Positions 50,401 to 58,394 of a stretch of 64,000 bases of DNA are shown here, one piece after another. Origin of the DNA: a virus. Below the pieces are notes generated by a model, which searched no databases, was not told the origin of the DNA, and saw only the letters and a program-made list of their open reading frames with translations. The stretch spans positions 1 through 64,000 of IMG/VR virus record IMGVR_UViG_3300022752_000035; one strand, written 5' to 3'. The stretch's first letter is position 1. Each line of letters opens with the position of its first letter. A program made the position numbers and the translations under genes.

Positions 50401-52875
50401 TCCATATTTCCAAGGCCCTCTATAAGTAATTCCTGGCCCGCTTAACGATCTTCCAGAATATCCTACAGCAAGATTAAGTATCATTCCTTCGTTAGGTCTT
50501 TCACCATCTAAAGCTCTTATCTTTAAATAATAGATTCCTCCAACTAATGGTTGACCAAATATTTGATTTGCACTATTTAAATATGTTTCTAAACCCGTTG
50601 GCCAGTCACCTTCGCCCACACCAGAAATAGTTGTTGGAGAAAATTCAAATCTTGTAGCTCTAGAATTAGTTTGTATTTGATAAAAAAATGCATTTTCTAA
50701 AGGAGTACTAACATATCCAGGACTTGTAAATATATCTGAATTTGGAGGTCTAAATCCACTTATTGCAGAAACTTTAACATTTTTATTTTTTGTGATAAGC
50801 TCATTTTCGTATCCAATTCCAGTATCATAATAATTATTAAATAAAAATAATTCTCCTTTGCCAGTAATATCTCCTCCAAGTTTAGCTTCAAAAACAGTAT
50901 ATCCACCTGTATTATTTCCACCAATTCCATTGGTTCCTGTGATTTGCGTTAAATTTTTATTAACTATTTCTAATGGAAAATTTTTTATCTCTTTATATCC
51001 TAAAAGATTTTGAGTACCAGAATAACCGCTGAAATATATTAAATTTGCATTAGAAGCATTGATTCCAGATATTCTAATATAACCTAAATTATTATATAAT
51101 GTATTAGAGGATGAGCAATCATAAATAGTAGGCAAAATATCAATAGACTTATTAGAAGGTAATATATAACTTTCATCAAAACGATTTCTTTTAATTTTAA
51201 TTCTAGCTTGAGGATTTCTCACTTCTCTTGGGACTTTAAATCTTATACCAGTTGCAGAATTACTTATTTTAATTCCACTTATTAAATAATCATTTGGTGC
51301 ATCAACATTTCCAGTTATACCTAAGAAAAATACTTCAGAATCAGTTAAATTACCATAATCTCCAGAAGTTCCACTAGAACTATAAATTTCCATTTCATCT
51401 AAATATTTAGCGGCTTGTATTCCAGATAAATATCTTATATTAATGTTATTTTCTGATAGTCTTACTGTAGATACTAAAAGATTGTTTGTAGAAGGAGATT
51501 TAATTAAAATACCAGAATTTGGAAAATCAACAGAAAATATTTGAAGTGAAGTTGTTGTATAAGCATTTGGTAATACAAATGATGCTCTATCTGCAGCAGA
51601 ATTTATTGTGATATCTTTTTTCAAAACATTTGGTTGACCAAGATTAATATAATTTATACGCTGTAAATATTTTCCACTTATCGTTATTAATGCTCCAGTA
51701 CCCGCAAGAACATCATTTGGAGAAAAACCACTAGCAATTAAAGGAGGATAAAAAACATTTAAAATATTTTTAGTTTTATCTGAGCCATATTTACCAGAAA
51801 CAGTGATATAATCTGATGAACTATAATTAGGTATATCAAAATATAATCCTGTATTTTCTATTAGAGAATAATTAGAAATGCTTTGATCTCCAATTTTTAA
51901 ATCAGTAAAAAATGATAAATTATCTCCAGTTAAAACGATTTGAGTTGATTCTATTAATCCTGTCGTTGGATAAAAACCATAAATATTGGGGTAACCAGAG
52001 ATATAAAAATTATCAAATTTTGTTCCACTATTAATCCCCCTAAATTTTAAATTTTCTATAATTCCACTTTGATTTCTTCTTATATTATAAGGAACTTGGA
52101 ACTCTATAAATTGTAAAGATCCAGTATTTTCATATTTTTCATAAAGGAAATTTATTAGACCATTTTTTCCATTTCCTATATTTGGGATAAATTCTACCCC
52201 AGTCGTTTGATTAGGCACTGTAAAAATTCCAGAATTAGTTATATCAAAACTGCCTAAAGATCCATTAATTCCAGTTGTAGATACTGTTAGTATGGCGTAT
52301 GAATTAGTATCATATTTTTTAAATCCTTGTAAATAAAATGTATCGCCTATATTATAACCAGATCCATAATTTTGAATATTTCCTCCAGTAACTCTATATA
52401 ATCCTGTTTCTATAAAAGATGGATTTACTTTATTTCCACTATTATCTATAAAAGATAGATTTGCTCCTGGATTTAAATTATATCCAGAAATTTTAACGTA
52501 CTCTCCTGGTAGAACATTTTTATTATCAAAACCACTTATGATTGGCTGATCTAAAATATTTAGATTAATGTAATTTGATGAAACACTTGCGTCATTATAA
52601 ACGTAAACTTTATATTTAGATGGAGTAATTCCAGATATGGTGAAACCAACTAAATTATCTCCTAAAGTATTATTAATCCCAGAAATATTTTTATTATTTA
52701 ATCCATCAATAGAAAAATCATATGAAGAATTGTAAATATTTTGTCCAGAGATTTTTATTATGTTTTTCTTAAATTGTTCTCCAGATATAAAAATAGTTTC
52801 TCCATTAATCGCTATAAATCCAGTAGGAGGAGAAATTACTGGTTGAGCAGATTGTATTGTAAATAACACGCTCAT
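47401..52875 (-). CDS. Giant tail adhesin with IPT/TIG-like domains and YadA-head-like repeats
   Basis: An 1824-residue virion protein. The N-terminal ~800 residues contain repeated IPT/TIG-like beta domains (SGFDNKNVLPGEYVKISGYN, IYGFYPTTGLIESTQIVLTG, ASGFSPNDVLAGTGALITIS). Later parts carry GGxxNxIxG head-type repeats as in trimeric autotransporters: SSIAGGVNNTIIGD, YTNIVGGSGNLI, SSILGGSLNIVSGTYSNVLG. The C-terminus is a short tip (PKGGVWLSGGVLCVKT). Such proteins usually form long trimeric fibres or tail-tip adhesins. Its start overlaps the previous stop (ATGA), and the last codons overlap the convergent gene. The exact location in the tail is inferred. Confidence 0.8.
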   Translation of the reverse strand: MSVLFTIQSAQPVISPPTGFIAINGETIFISGEQFKKNIIKISGQNIYNSSYDFSIDGLNNKNISGINNTLGDNLVGFTISGITPSKYKVYVYNDASVSSNYINLNILDQPIISGFDNKNVLPGEYVKISGYNLNPGANLSFIDNSGNKVNPSFIETGLYRVTGGNIQNYGSGYNIGDTFYLQGFKKYDTNSYAILTVSTTGINGSLGSFDITNSGIFTVPNQTTGVEFIPNIGNGKNGLINFLYEKYENTGSLQFIEFQVPYNIRRNQSGIIENLKFRGINSGTKFDNFYISGYPNIYGFYPTTGLIESTQIVLTGDNLSFFTDLKIGDQSISNYSLIENTGLYFDIPNYSSSDYITVSGKYGSDKTKNILNVFYPPLIASGFSPNDVLAGTGALITISGKYLQRINYINLGQPNVLKKDITINSAADRASFVLPNAYTTTSLQIFSVDFPNSGILIKSPSTNNLLVSTVRLSENNINIRYLSGIQAAKYLDEMEIYSSSGTSGDYGNLTDSEVFFLGITGNVDAPNDYLISGIKISNSATGIRFKVPREVRNPQARIKIKRNRFDESYILPSNKSIDILPTIYDCSSSNTLYNNLGYIRISGINASNANLIYFSGYSGTQNLLGYKEIKNFPLEIVNKNLTQITGTNGIGGNNTGGYTVFEAKLGGDITGKGELFLFNNYYDTGIGYENELITKNKNVKVSAISGFRPPNSDIFTSPGYVSTPLENAFFYQIQTNSRATRFEFSPTTISGVGEGDWPTGLETYLNSANQIFGQPLVGGIYYLKIRALDGERPNEGMILNLAVGYSGRSLSGPGITYRGPWKYGIGYVGSNLRRDVVKYSREGVNHWYAAYTNIDSEPQAGNPNWIPFTNEFAATATQILLAEESNITNALNIGQEGILSGYIKTVNDKNVDEGSGFYLGYDNRYNFNKPKFRVGNEDGYIKFDGQGLDILGPLSGVVTTSKNIKNANNIVEADSSVALGINNKIDKKTDNVFIFGTNNLISGSRRSSIIAGKNNVISTVKSFFSDNSTIGGGENNTLLGSFCNIVGGFGNTIDATSTGLSSIANQMFIKNINNEADIYLIEYPSQLFTDELAILTNIESNNNIYKVDKISDITTIDYVLDVYPNINNDNKIKIYNWISLLSPNLYSGSFIGTGNSVCEFKTERTGLNLGSKTYKINFTQPFVNSNELIIMPNLIGNNGVYKSINISGLNRTGFYIDFPNVLEENVLLDYFVGIKGFFTGAELNDGVHLEINKVYPFQKLITGTGYRYDIPLERKGINFFNIYDNNINWFPLGAISGNTSDLRLTLSAELKDNNHYININSLGFTGKYSGENIQVYQTGLKSGENLLYINLLSGILDTGYAPLCNIIQSGNSSKNIYSHFISGKSSTGFYFHTSRPIDQDAQVNVSIYRTGEFNIDNTKINVNSLTYTGFLNNELNINFNNYLNYDSPKVFLSIENINNDNIYLQRLKNIYQTGLNIQLSDNIATGDRIKINYIIFSNTGSGLFDVQQNILIDNSASFTGDINIKFIDKFNLSPKIFGRAYSSLDEIYLHNISNTGNDGFSFSLSAPLSVNQMTGLIYEYIASDLEKDLNIAKSVLSTFNYARLGAFGFSDIGSSTIGGGTGNYIKGLVSSIAGGVNNTIIGDFNLIPGGRSNKIIDIFNPNDQYPKSAFCTVLGGSNNLVTGNLQYTNIVGGSGNLIVNNNNIYSDSFSSILGGSLNIVSGTYSNVLGGTNNLISGSYSNALGKNITIKNSGSIVLSDASTGVKNISQENTLFLNFANGIYITGQDPNHSPIVFDLTKLPTTNSFIPKGGVWLSGGVLCVKT

Positions 52876-54581
52876 TCAAATAATCCTCCATCTTCAGTCA
52901 TCATCTGTATAGTGTATCTTCCAGTAGGTATGTTACTCAATGGAATATACCCGCTTAATAAATTTTTATTGATAATTCTAAATGAAGTTTGAAAGGTGCT
53001 TTTATTTTCTTGATAAATATTGTCAGAATATCTAAATTTAACAAAACAACTATCATATTGATAAGGACTATCAATTAATATTGGTTTTTTAAAGCTTTTA
53101 CCTTGAATCATTATATTACTGCCTCGATATCCACTATTAGGTAATACTGCCAAAGGCATTGGAGTTTCAGAAAACGCGCTAATAGAAGTTTTCGATATCC
53201 CTGTTTGATTTATTAATATTACATTACCATTAATATAATATTCAGAATTTGGTATTTTAAATGACATACTATTTTTATCTTTAATTATTACGTCTTCTAA
53301 CGGAAGCCTTTCTTGAAATGTGTTTGCATTGCCTGTTAACAAATAAATTTTTTTGTAATAGGAATTTTTTCCATTATAAATGAATGTAGATAAATCTGTG
53401 CCAGTGTTATCTATCGTGAAGTAATTTAAACGGAAGGATTTATTATTAGCAGCATTTGGAATCGCTATATCGAAAGAATTTTTTTGCAGATTATATATAT
53501 TCGTTGCGGAAAAAGTTGTGCCTATATCTACATTATTAATTTTTTCAATGCTAGTAAATAGAAATGGTGGATATAGATTATTATCTACGCGATTTATAGG
53601 ATCAAAATAAATTGTTTGACTCGAATAATTTGGATCTATATCAACATAACTTCTTTTAAAAAATCCAGAGTCAAAAATAAATCCACTAGAATTGATTAGT
53701 AATACGTTTAAATTTGTAGCATATCCAAAAGCATTTTCAATAGTCAAATCAAATGATCCCGTAGTTTTATTACTTATATAGCTATCATCATGATCTGCTC
53801 CGCTTTGCACAATATTATAAAAAATAGCATAATCTGTATTATTTAATTTTCTAGGAAGGTCTATAGTATAATTTAAATAACCTGATTGTAACGGAGTTGT
53901 AAAAGCTTGAAATTCATCATTAAGTACGCCTGATGACATAGAGAGTAAATGATTTTCATAATATTTTTGTAGTAAATTACCAGGAATATCATATTTTATT
54001 TGGATAGATTTTCCACTGCTATAATTAAAATCATTTATATTTAAAAGTTTATAATCTTCGATCTCTGCTCTTAAATTAATATTTTGCACTAAATTTATAT
54101 CTCCCACGCCAGTCTTTGTTGACATTGGAATATTAAAAGTATTTTTTTCTCCGCTAAAATAATAATTAATATCATCTAATATAGGTGTCGCTAAAATATA
54201 TCCACTAACTATAGAAGTTAATACTTTTCCACTTAAATTAATGATAGATCCCTCTGATCCATTTTTCGGGTCAAAATCTTGAATTGTAAAAATTGGTAAA
54301 AATGGTAAATTATTTTGGCCAGTAATTTCAAAGCTATCTGACGATATGACTAATTTACCAGTATTTGGATCTGATGGCACAATAAATTCCATTTTTTGAG
54401 TTCCATTCACGAGCGCAAAATTTATTTTTTCTCCAGCGAAAAAAAGATTATCAACATAATCCAAATCTTCACCATAAATTGAAACGACCTGCCCTAACAT
54501 TCCAACTGGACTAGACGTAGAAGTAATCTTAGGATTAGGAGGAATATACTTGAAAAGTCCTGTTGATGTAATAAGTCCCAT
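52872..54581 (-). CDS. Tail protein with IPT/TIG-like beta domains, 569 aa
   Basis: A beta-rich protein with repeated TIG-type motifs: ITSTSSPVGMLGQVVSIYGE at the N-terminus, FDPKNGSEGSIINLSGKVLT and VLPNSGYRGSNIMIQGKSFK near the C-terminus. The ending STGRYTIQMMTEDGGLFE resembles the segment that closes such domains. It lies between the giant adhesin and the tail-tube-like proteins on the minus strand, with a 4-nt overlap downstream and a 5-nt gap upstream. Probably a fibre-anchoring or tail-decoration protein. Confidence 0.7.
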   Translation of the reverse strand: MGLITSTGLFKYIPPNPKITSTSSPVGMLGQVVSIYGEDLDYVDNLFFAGEKINFALVNGTQKMEFIVPSDPNTGKLVISSDSFEITGQNNLPFLPIFTIQDFDPKNGSEGSIINLSGKVLTSIVSGYILATPILDDINYYFSGEKNTFNIPMSTKTGVGDINLVQNINLRAEIEDYKLLNINDFNYSSGKSIQIKYDIPGNLLQKYYENHLLSMSSGVLNDEFQAFTTPLQSGYLNYTIDLPRKLNNTDYAIFYNIVQSGADHDDSYISNKTTGSFDLTIENAFGYATNLNVLLINSSGFIFDSGFFKRSYVDIDPNYSSQTIYFDPINRVDNNLYPPFLFTSIEKINNVDIGTTFSATNIYNLQKNSFDIAIPNAANNKSFRLNYFTIDNTGTDLSTFIYNGKNSYYKKIYLLTGNANTFQERLPLEDVIIKDKNSMSFKIPNSEYYINGNVILINQTGISKTSISAFSETPMPLAVLPNSGYRGSNIMIQGKSFKKPILIDSPYQYDSCFVKFRYSDNIYQENKSTFQTSFRIINKNLLSGYIPLSNIPTGRYTIQMMTEDGGLFE

Positions 54582-54586
54582 ATGCT

Positions 54587-55558
54587 TTATGCTAAAGTTA
54601 GCATCCTTATTTGTTGATTTGTTATATTCTTAACTCTAGGAACAACAGCAGTGATTGTATTTCTATTATTTATTACAAAACTATCAGCTTCATATTCTCC
54701 AAAAAATACTTGAGCCACATAATTAAAGTTAGTACCATTTATTTTAATTTTATCTTTATAGCGACCAGATGTAGGAGTAAAATCAGTTATAGTAGCTTCT
54801 TCAATAACATTAAACTGTCTAATAGTCAACTCGTTAGTCAAGAATTCTTCAGATTTTGCTTGAAAAGTTTTTTTAGTTAAAAATCCAGTCACGCCATATC
54901 CTTGAGTTATAAGAGATGTTCCAAAAGGCGCAGTACCTAACACAACTCCAACTCGTGATCCAGAGATTTCTAATAATGGATTTAAATTATCACAAGTTAT
55001 ATTTAAAGTAGTCTCCTTTAATCCAAAAACTCCTCTTCTTTCATAAGTATCACCAATATACATTTCTGGTCTTATATCAGTAGAATAACTGTAATTAGCG
55101 TTTAAATAGGAGCCAGTTAAATTTTGATTATTAAAATTACTAATGCTAATTTCATTAACATGTACAATAGATTCTGAGTAATCTGCATTATCATATACTG
55201 GAGAAAAAGATCCAGTAGGAGATCTAAAAAATAAAATCTCTGTTGTACAGACTATCGGATTATGCGGTGCAAATCTAGCGTTAAAACTTTTTATATAACC
55301 AGTTTGTTGAATTCCACCAAAATCAAATTTTACGCCATCATCTAAATACAATAAATTTTTAATTGGATCTTGTCCAGTATAATAATAACTAAAACTGAGT
55401 GATCCTTGAATGGTATTATCTGGTCTAACATCTTCAGCATGTCTTTGTCCAAGTTCTATGTATGGACTAATTTGAGCCTCATATGACATTTGAGCCTCAG
55501 TAGCAATAATCAATTGATTATTTATTTTTAAACTTACATTTTTTCCATTATAAAACAT
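54587..55558 (-). CDS. Tail-tube-like protein with C-terminal IPT/TIG domain, 323 aa
   Basis: Residues 1-~240 form a beta structure with KNVSLKINNQLIIATEAQMS and IELGQRHAEDVRPDNTIQGS, similar in layout to the next two upstream genes (a strand-turn start, a glycine-rich 'LGQR'-type loop, then 'SxxFxI/SYxY'). The last ~75 residues (ITDFTPTSGRYKDKIKINGT followed by NFNYVAQVFFGE) are one IPT/TIG-like domain. It fits a major tail-tube protein with an Ig-like decoration, a common arrangement in siphoviruses. The stop of the gene before is 1 nt away. Confidence 0.6.
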   Translation of the reverse strand: MFYNGKNVSLKINNQLIIATEAQMSYEAQISPYIELGQRHAEDVRPDNTIQGSLSFSYYYTGQDPIKNLLYLDDGVKFDFGGIQQTGYIKSFNARFAPHNPIVCTTEILFFRSPTGSFSPVYDNADYSESIVHVNEISISNFNNQNLTGSYLNANYSYSTDIRPEMYIGDTYERRGVFGLKETTLNITCDNLNPLLEISGSRVGVVLGTAPFGTSLITQGYGVTGFLTKKTFQAKSEEFLTNELTIRQFNVIEEATITDFTPTSGRYKDKIKINGTNFNYVAQVFFGEYEADSFVINNRNTITAVVPRVKNITNQQIRMLTLA

Positions 55559-55559
55559 A

Positions 55560-56390
55560 TTAATAATACTGTACTATTGTTTTTGTTGATCGAACAATAT
55601 CGTCTAAATTAGATTCAATAGTAGAGTTATTAATAAATGCATCTGGCATTTCTATAGTAAAGCTATTTGAATCTAAGAGTCCAGATATTTGAATTTTTAG
55701 AGGTATATTTTCTCCAGTATAAACTAATTTTGTAAATAAATTTTCCGTCATATTTATAGTTTCTTGAGCTCTAATTGGTTTTACTTCGATTGGAGTTTGT
55801 TGACCTAAAGCATAAATTGGTGTTAAATTACATGTGAATGTATAAGTTAAATTATACAAATCTCCAGTTAATTCACTTGCTGTACCTTTAGCAAATATAT
55901 TTCTACCAGAGACTAAATTAGTTTTAGAACTATGAGCAATACTATCTGCAGATGCATTGTTTGGATTAACTAAATCTCTAGGAGTTTGAAATAAAGTATT
56001 TGTTATAACTGGTTCATAAGTCACATAACTTACTTGAGCAGTAACAACGTTATTTGGTTCAATTTTAAAATTATAATTATTTAAATAGCATTTTTGACCA
56101 GTTACTCCTGCAAATCCTATTGTAACTCCATTATAATTACTTGGAGCAGAAATAAAATTTTTAATTTCTTTAACAGTAGTAAAAGCTGGGTCTCCAGTAG
56201 GATTAATTAAATATGAAATTTGAAAAGTACTAGAACTTGGACCCGTAGTAATCTGTTTTTTAAATGGCTTTCTTTTGCCTAAAGTATAAACTGGACCCAT
56301 AGTTATATCAGAATTAAAATTAGCAGAAATAGCCAAAACTCCAGTATTATTAATCTTTATCTCGCATTGATCGTAATATATTCTAGCCAT
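55560..56390 (-). CDS. Tail-tube-like protein, 276 aa, paralogue of its neighbours
   Basis: A beta-rich 276-residue protein with ARIYYDQCEIKINNTGVLAI, YTLGKRKPFKKQITTGPSSS and TFQISYLINPTGDPAFTT, which match in position segments of the genes on both sides. So the three look like diverged copies of one tail-tube-type fold. A Shine-Dalgarno sequence (AAGGAG then AAGG) and a GTGTAA motif (56423-56418) precede it on the minus strand. The function is by fold and context only. Confidence 0.6.
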   Translation of the reverse strand: MARIYYDQCEIKINNTGVLAISANFNSDITMGPVYTLGKRKPFKKQITTGPSSSTFQISYLINPTGDPAFTTVKEIKNFISAPSNYNGVTIGFAGVTGQKCYLNNYNFKIEPNNVVTAQVSYVTYEPVITNTLFQTPRDLVNPNNASADSIAHSSKTNLVSGRNIFAKGTASELTGDLYNLTYTFTCNLTPIYALGQQTPIEVKPIRAQETINMTENLFTKLVYTGENIPLKIQISGLLDSNSFTIEMPDAFINNSTIESNLDDIVRSTKTIVQYY

Positions 56391-56417
56391 ATTCCTTTCT
56401 CCTTTTACCTCTTTAAA

Positions 56418-56423
56418 TTACAC
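56418..56423 (-). promoter_or_regulatory. GTGTAA-type motif upstream of a tail gene
   Basis: On the minus strand GTGTAATTTAAAGAGG lies 27 nt before the ATG at 56390 and is followed by a purine-rich Shine-Dalgarno sequence (AAAGGAGAAAGG). Confidence 0.4.
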
Positions 56424-57229
56424 TATCTTGATACAGTACTTTCATAAGTTAACTGCATTAGAGCGCTACCATCTACATCAGTATTGTAATCTTCTCGGGT
56501 TAATAAAGCGTCTGCGATATTAAAAGAATTAACAATATGAGATGAATTATTTTTCTTTAAATTAATATCAAAATTGTAAATATTTTGTTTTTGAGGATAA
56601 TCAAATAAACTTTTATTTTGGTAATCATGTAAAGATATAGAAAAACTTGTCGTTATAACAATTGGATACTGTAATTTAACATCTACAGGCTTAACAGATG
56701 TAGCATCAAAAATTGGCAATCTATTGCATTTTATATTAATATTTAAATTATTAATTTTTTCAGCTTCTAATTCATTAAAATTCAGCTCTATATCTCCAGG
56801 ATTTACAATATTTAACTTACTTTCTTCCATAATAAATGGTAGTTTTGGAGAAGATATATTACCAAAATCACTATAAAAATTCCATTTTGTAGTTAAAGTA
56901 GGTATAGTACCTACTCCACAAGAAAATTGATATTCGGCCATATATCCACTATTCATACCAAAAGTGTTATTATCGTACTGAATTTTAAAATTTACCCCAT
57001 TTTCGCCAGTATATTGAATAAACTGATCAGAATTTATAAATAAAGTCTCTAAATTTAATGCTCCTATAAATGCTCCTATAGGCGCTATATTTAAATGATT
57101 ATTATTTGAACCCAAATATTTAATATTTTCTATAGGCAAATCATAACTGGCTGAAATAGATTGAGCGCCTGTTATGGGCGTATCATTAATATAAATCCTA
57201 TTAAATTCTCTTGTAAATCTTGATAACAT
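56423..57229 (-). CDS. Tail-tube-like protein, 268 aa, first gene of the minus-strand tail operon
   Basis: The 268-residue protein has the same plan as the two genes that follow: an N-terminal strand (FNRIYINDTPITGAQSISAS), a LGSNNNH loop, and FKIQYDNNTFGMNSGYMAEY in the middle. It has no signal peptide. It is likely one of a set of tail-tube or tail-cap proteins. The promoter region lies in the divergent palindrome at 57243-57274; AAGG sequences 10-15 nt before the ATG may be the ribosome site. Confidence 0.6.
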   Translation of the reverse strand: MLSRFTREFNRIYINDTPITGAQSISASYDLPIENIKYLGSNNNHLNIAPIGAFIGALNLETLFINSDQFIQYTGENGVNFKIQYDNNTFGMNSGYMAEYQFSCGVGTIPTLTTKWNFYSDFGNISSPKLPFIMEESKLNIVNPGDIELNFNELEAEKINNLNINIKCNRLPIFDATSVKPVDVKLQYPIVITTSFSISLHDYQNKSLFDYPQKQNIYNFDINLKKNNSSHIVNSFNIADALLTREDYNTDVDGSALMQLTYESTVSR

Positions 57230-57242
57230 ACCTTATGCCTTG

Positions 57243-57274
57243 TAATAATTACACCCCTTTAAGTGTAATTATTA
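57243..57274. promoter_or_regulatory. Divergent promoter palindrome of two GTGTAATTATTA copies
   Basis: TAATAATTACAC (57243-57254) and GTGTAATTATTA (57263-57274) form a perfect 12-bp inverted repeat with an 8-nt centre. Read outwards, each half is the GTGTAA motif, one for the minus-strand tail operon (start at 57229) and one for the plus-strand operon (start at 57295). It could also be an operator. Confidence 0.6.
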
Positions 57275-57294
57275 ATATAAAAGGAGCAAGGTTT

Positions 57295-57771
57295 ATGCAA
57301 GGAGTATATGAAGAATTATATACATTTTTAGTGTCAAAGAATGTAGAGGAAACAAAATTGTATTGTTTTAAAGATTGGCTTACGTGGTATATTGATAATA
57401 ATCTTTATCACGTTCAAAGAAATGAAAATGGGCAGATAGAAAAAGTATTTTTTATTCGAAGGTTAAACTCTAATGATATCAGTGAATTTCCAGATTATAT
57501 TCATCCAGATCTTCCAAATATAGATAAAATTACAAAATATTACCTGCATAGGCCTGAAGGAAACGTCTTTTATGGAGAATTATTAATTGATGATAAAAAC
57601 AATGATGATTTAAAAGTAGAAAATTTAAATTTTGCTTTTACTTGGGCTATTAACAAGTTCAATCCACCCATCATTGATCCATCATATATACTTTTATATT
57701 ATAAAAAAGGCCACAAAGTTAAGATGAATATGAAAGATATAGAAGATATTATTTCAAGATACAGAGGATAA
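57295..57771 (+). CDS. Hypothetical tail-module protein, 158 aa
   Basis: I use the ATG at 57295, which follows the GTGTAATTATT motif and a clear AAGGAG Shine-Dalgarno sequence. An in-frame upstream start at 57220 would lie before the promoter. QGVYEELYTFLVSKNVEETK, FKDWLTWYIDNNLYHVQRNE and FYGELLIDDKNNDDLKVENL are notable. No family is recognised. It precedes the gpM homologue by 5 nt; a tail-assembly factor role is possible. Confidence 0.55.
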   Translation: MQGVYEELYTFLVSKNVEETKLYCFKDWLTWYIDNNLYHVQRNENGQIEKVFFIRRLNSNDISEFPDYIHPDLPNIDKITKYYLHRPEGNVFYGELLIDDKNNDDLKVENLNFAFTWAINKFNPPIIDPSYILLYYKKGHKVKMNMKDIEDIISRYRG

Positions 57772-57776
57772 AACAT

Positions 57777-58373
57777 ATGGGAATGGGCACTCCAAATATT
57801 TCAAGGTCTTTTGGCTCCGAAGATACTGGATCTATAAATGACGGAATGATTACATGGGCAAATAAATCTTTAGGATATAATTTTTTAAAAAATGATATAA
57901 TTAAATATAAAGGAGATTTTTGGTATTGCATTAAAGACCATTTTAAAAATGTAGAAAGTGAACCAGGTACAAACTCAGGTAATACATATTGGGGAGGAGT
58001 AATAGTCCTTTCAAATAATATGTTAATTACAAAATTTATCTGGACACCTTCTTATACATCTGCTATTCAACATAAACCAAGCGTTACAACAATTAGATTT
58101 GGTAATGGATATGAGCAAAGAATTTCTAAAACCATTAATCCTGATTTAAAAACGTTACAATTAAATTTTGATCAAAGAAATTCAAGAGAAGCTAGAGCAA
58201 TTATACATTTTTTAAAACAAAGAGCTGGCGTTCAAGCTTTCGCTTATAATCCAGGAGATATTTATTCTGAACAGAGTTATAGAACAAAATATGTTTGTAG
58301 AGAATGGGAAACTAATTTTACATTTAAAGAAAATTATTCTGTCCGTGCAAAATTTGAAGAAGTTTCTGCTTGA
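57777..58373 (+). CDS. Minor tail protein, lambda gpM-like
   Basis: A 198-residue protein. The C-terminal ~110 residues (FIWTPSYTSAIQHKPSVTTI, RFGNGYEQRISKTINPDLKT, HFLKQRAGVQAFAYNPGD, YVCREWETNFTFKENY) are the lambda gpM/phage minor tail protein family, which forms the distal tail ring. The N-terminal ~70 residues contain a small insertion with WYCIKDHFKNVESEPGTN, like a carbohydrate-binding ChW/chitin-binding-type module (Y.C...H......P.....YW). The order M, L, K, I follows as in lambda. Confidence 0.88.
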   Translation: MGMGTPNISRSFGSEDTGSINDGMITWANKSLGYNFLKNDIIKYKGDFWYCIKDHFKNVESEPGTNSGNTYWGGVIVLSNNMLITKFIWTPSYTSAIQHKPSVTTIRFGNGYEQRISKTINPDLKTLQLNFDQRNSREARAIIHFLKQRAGVQAFAYNPGDIYSEQSYRTKYVCREWETNFTFKENYSVRAKFEEVSA

Positions 58374-58394
58374 TGAAAGAAATGGAGAAATAAT

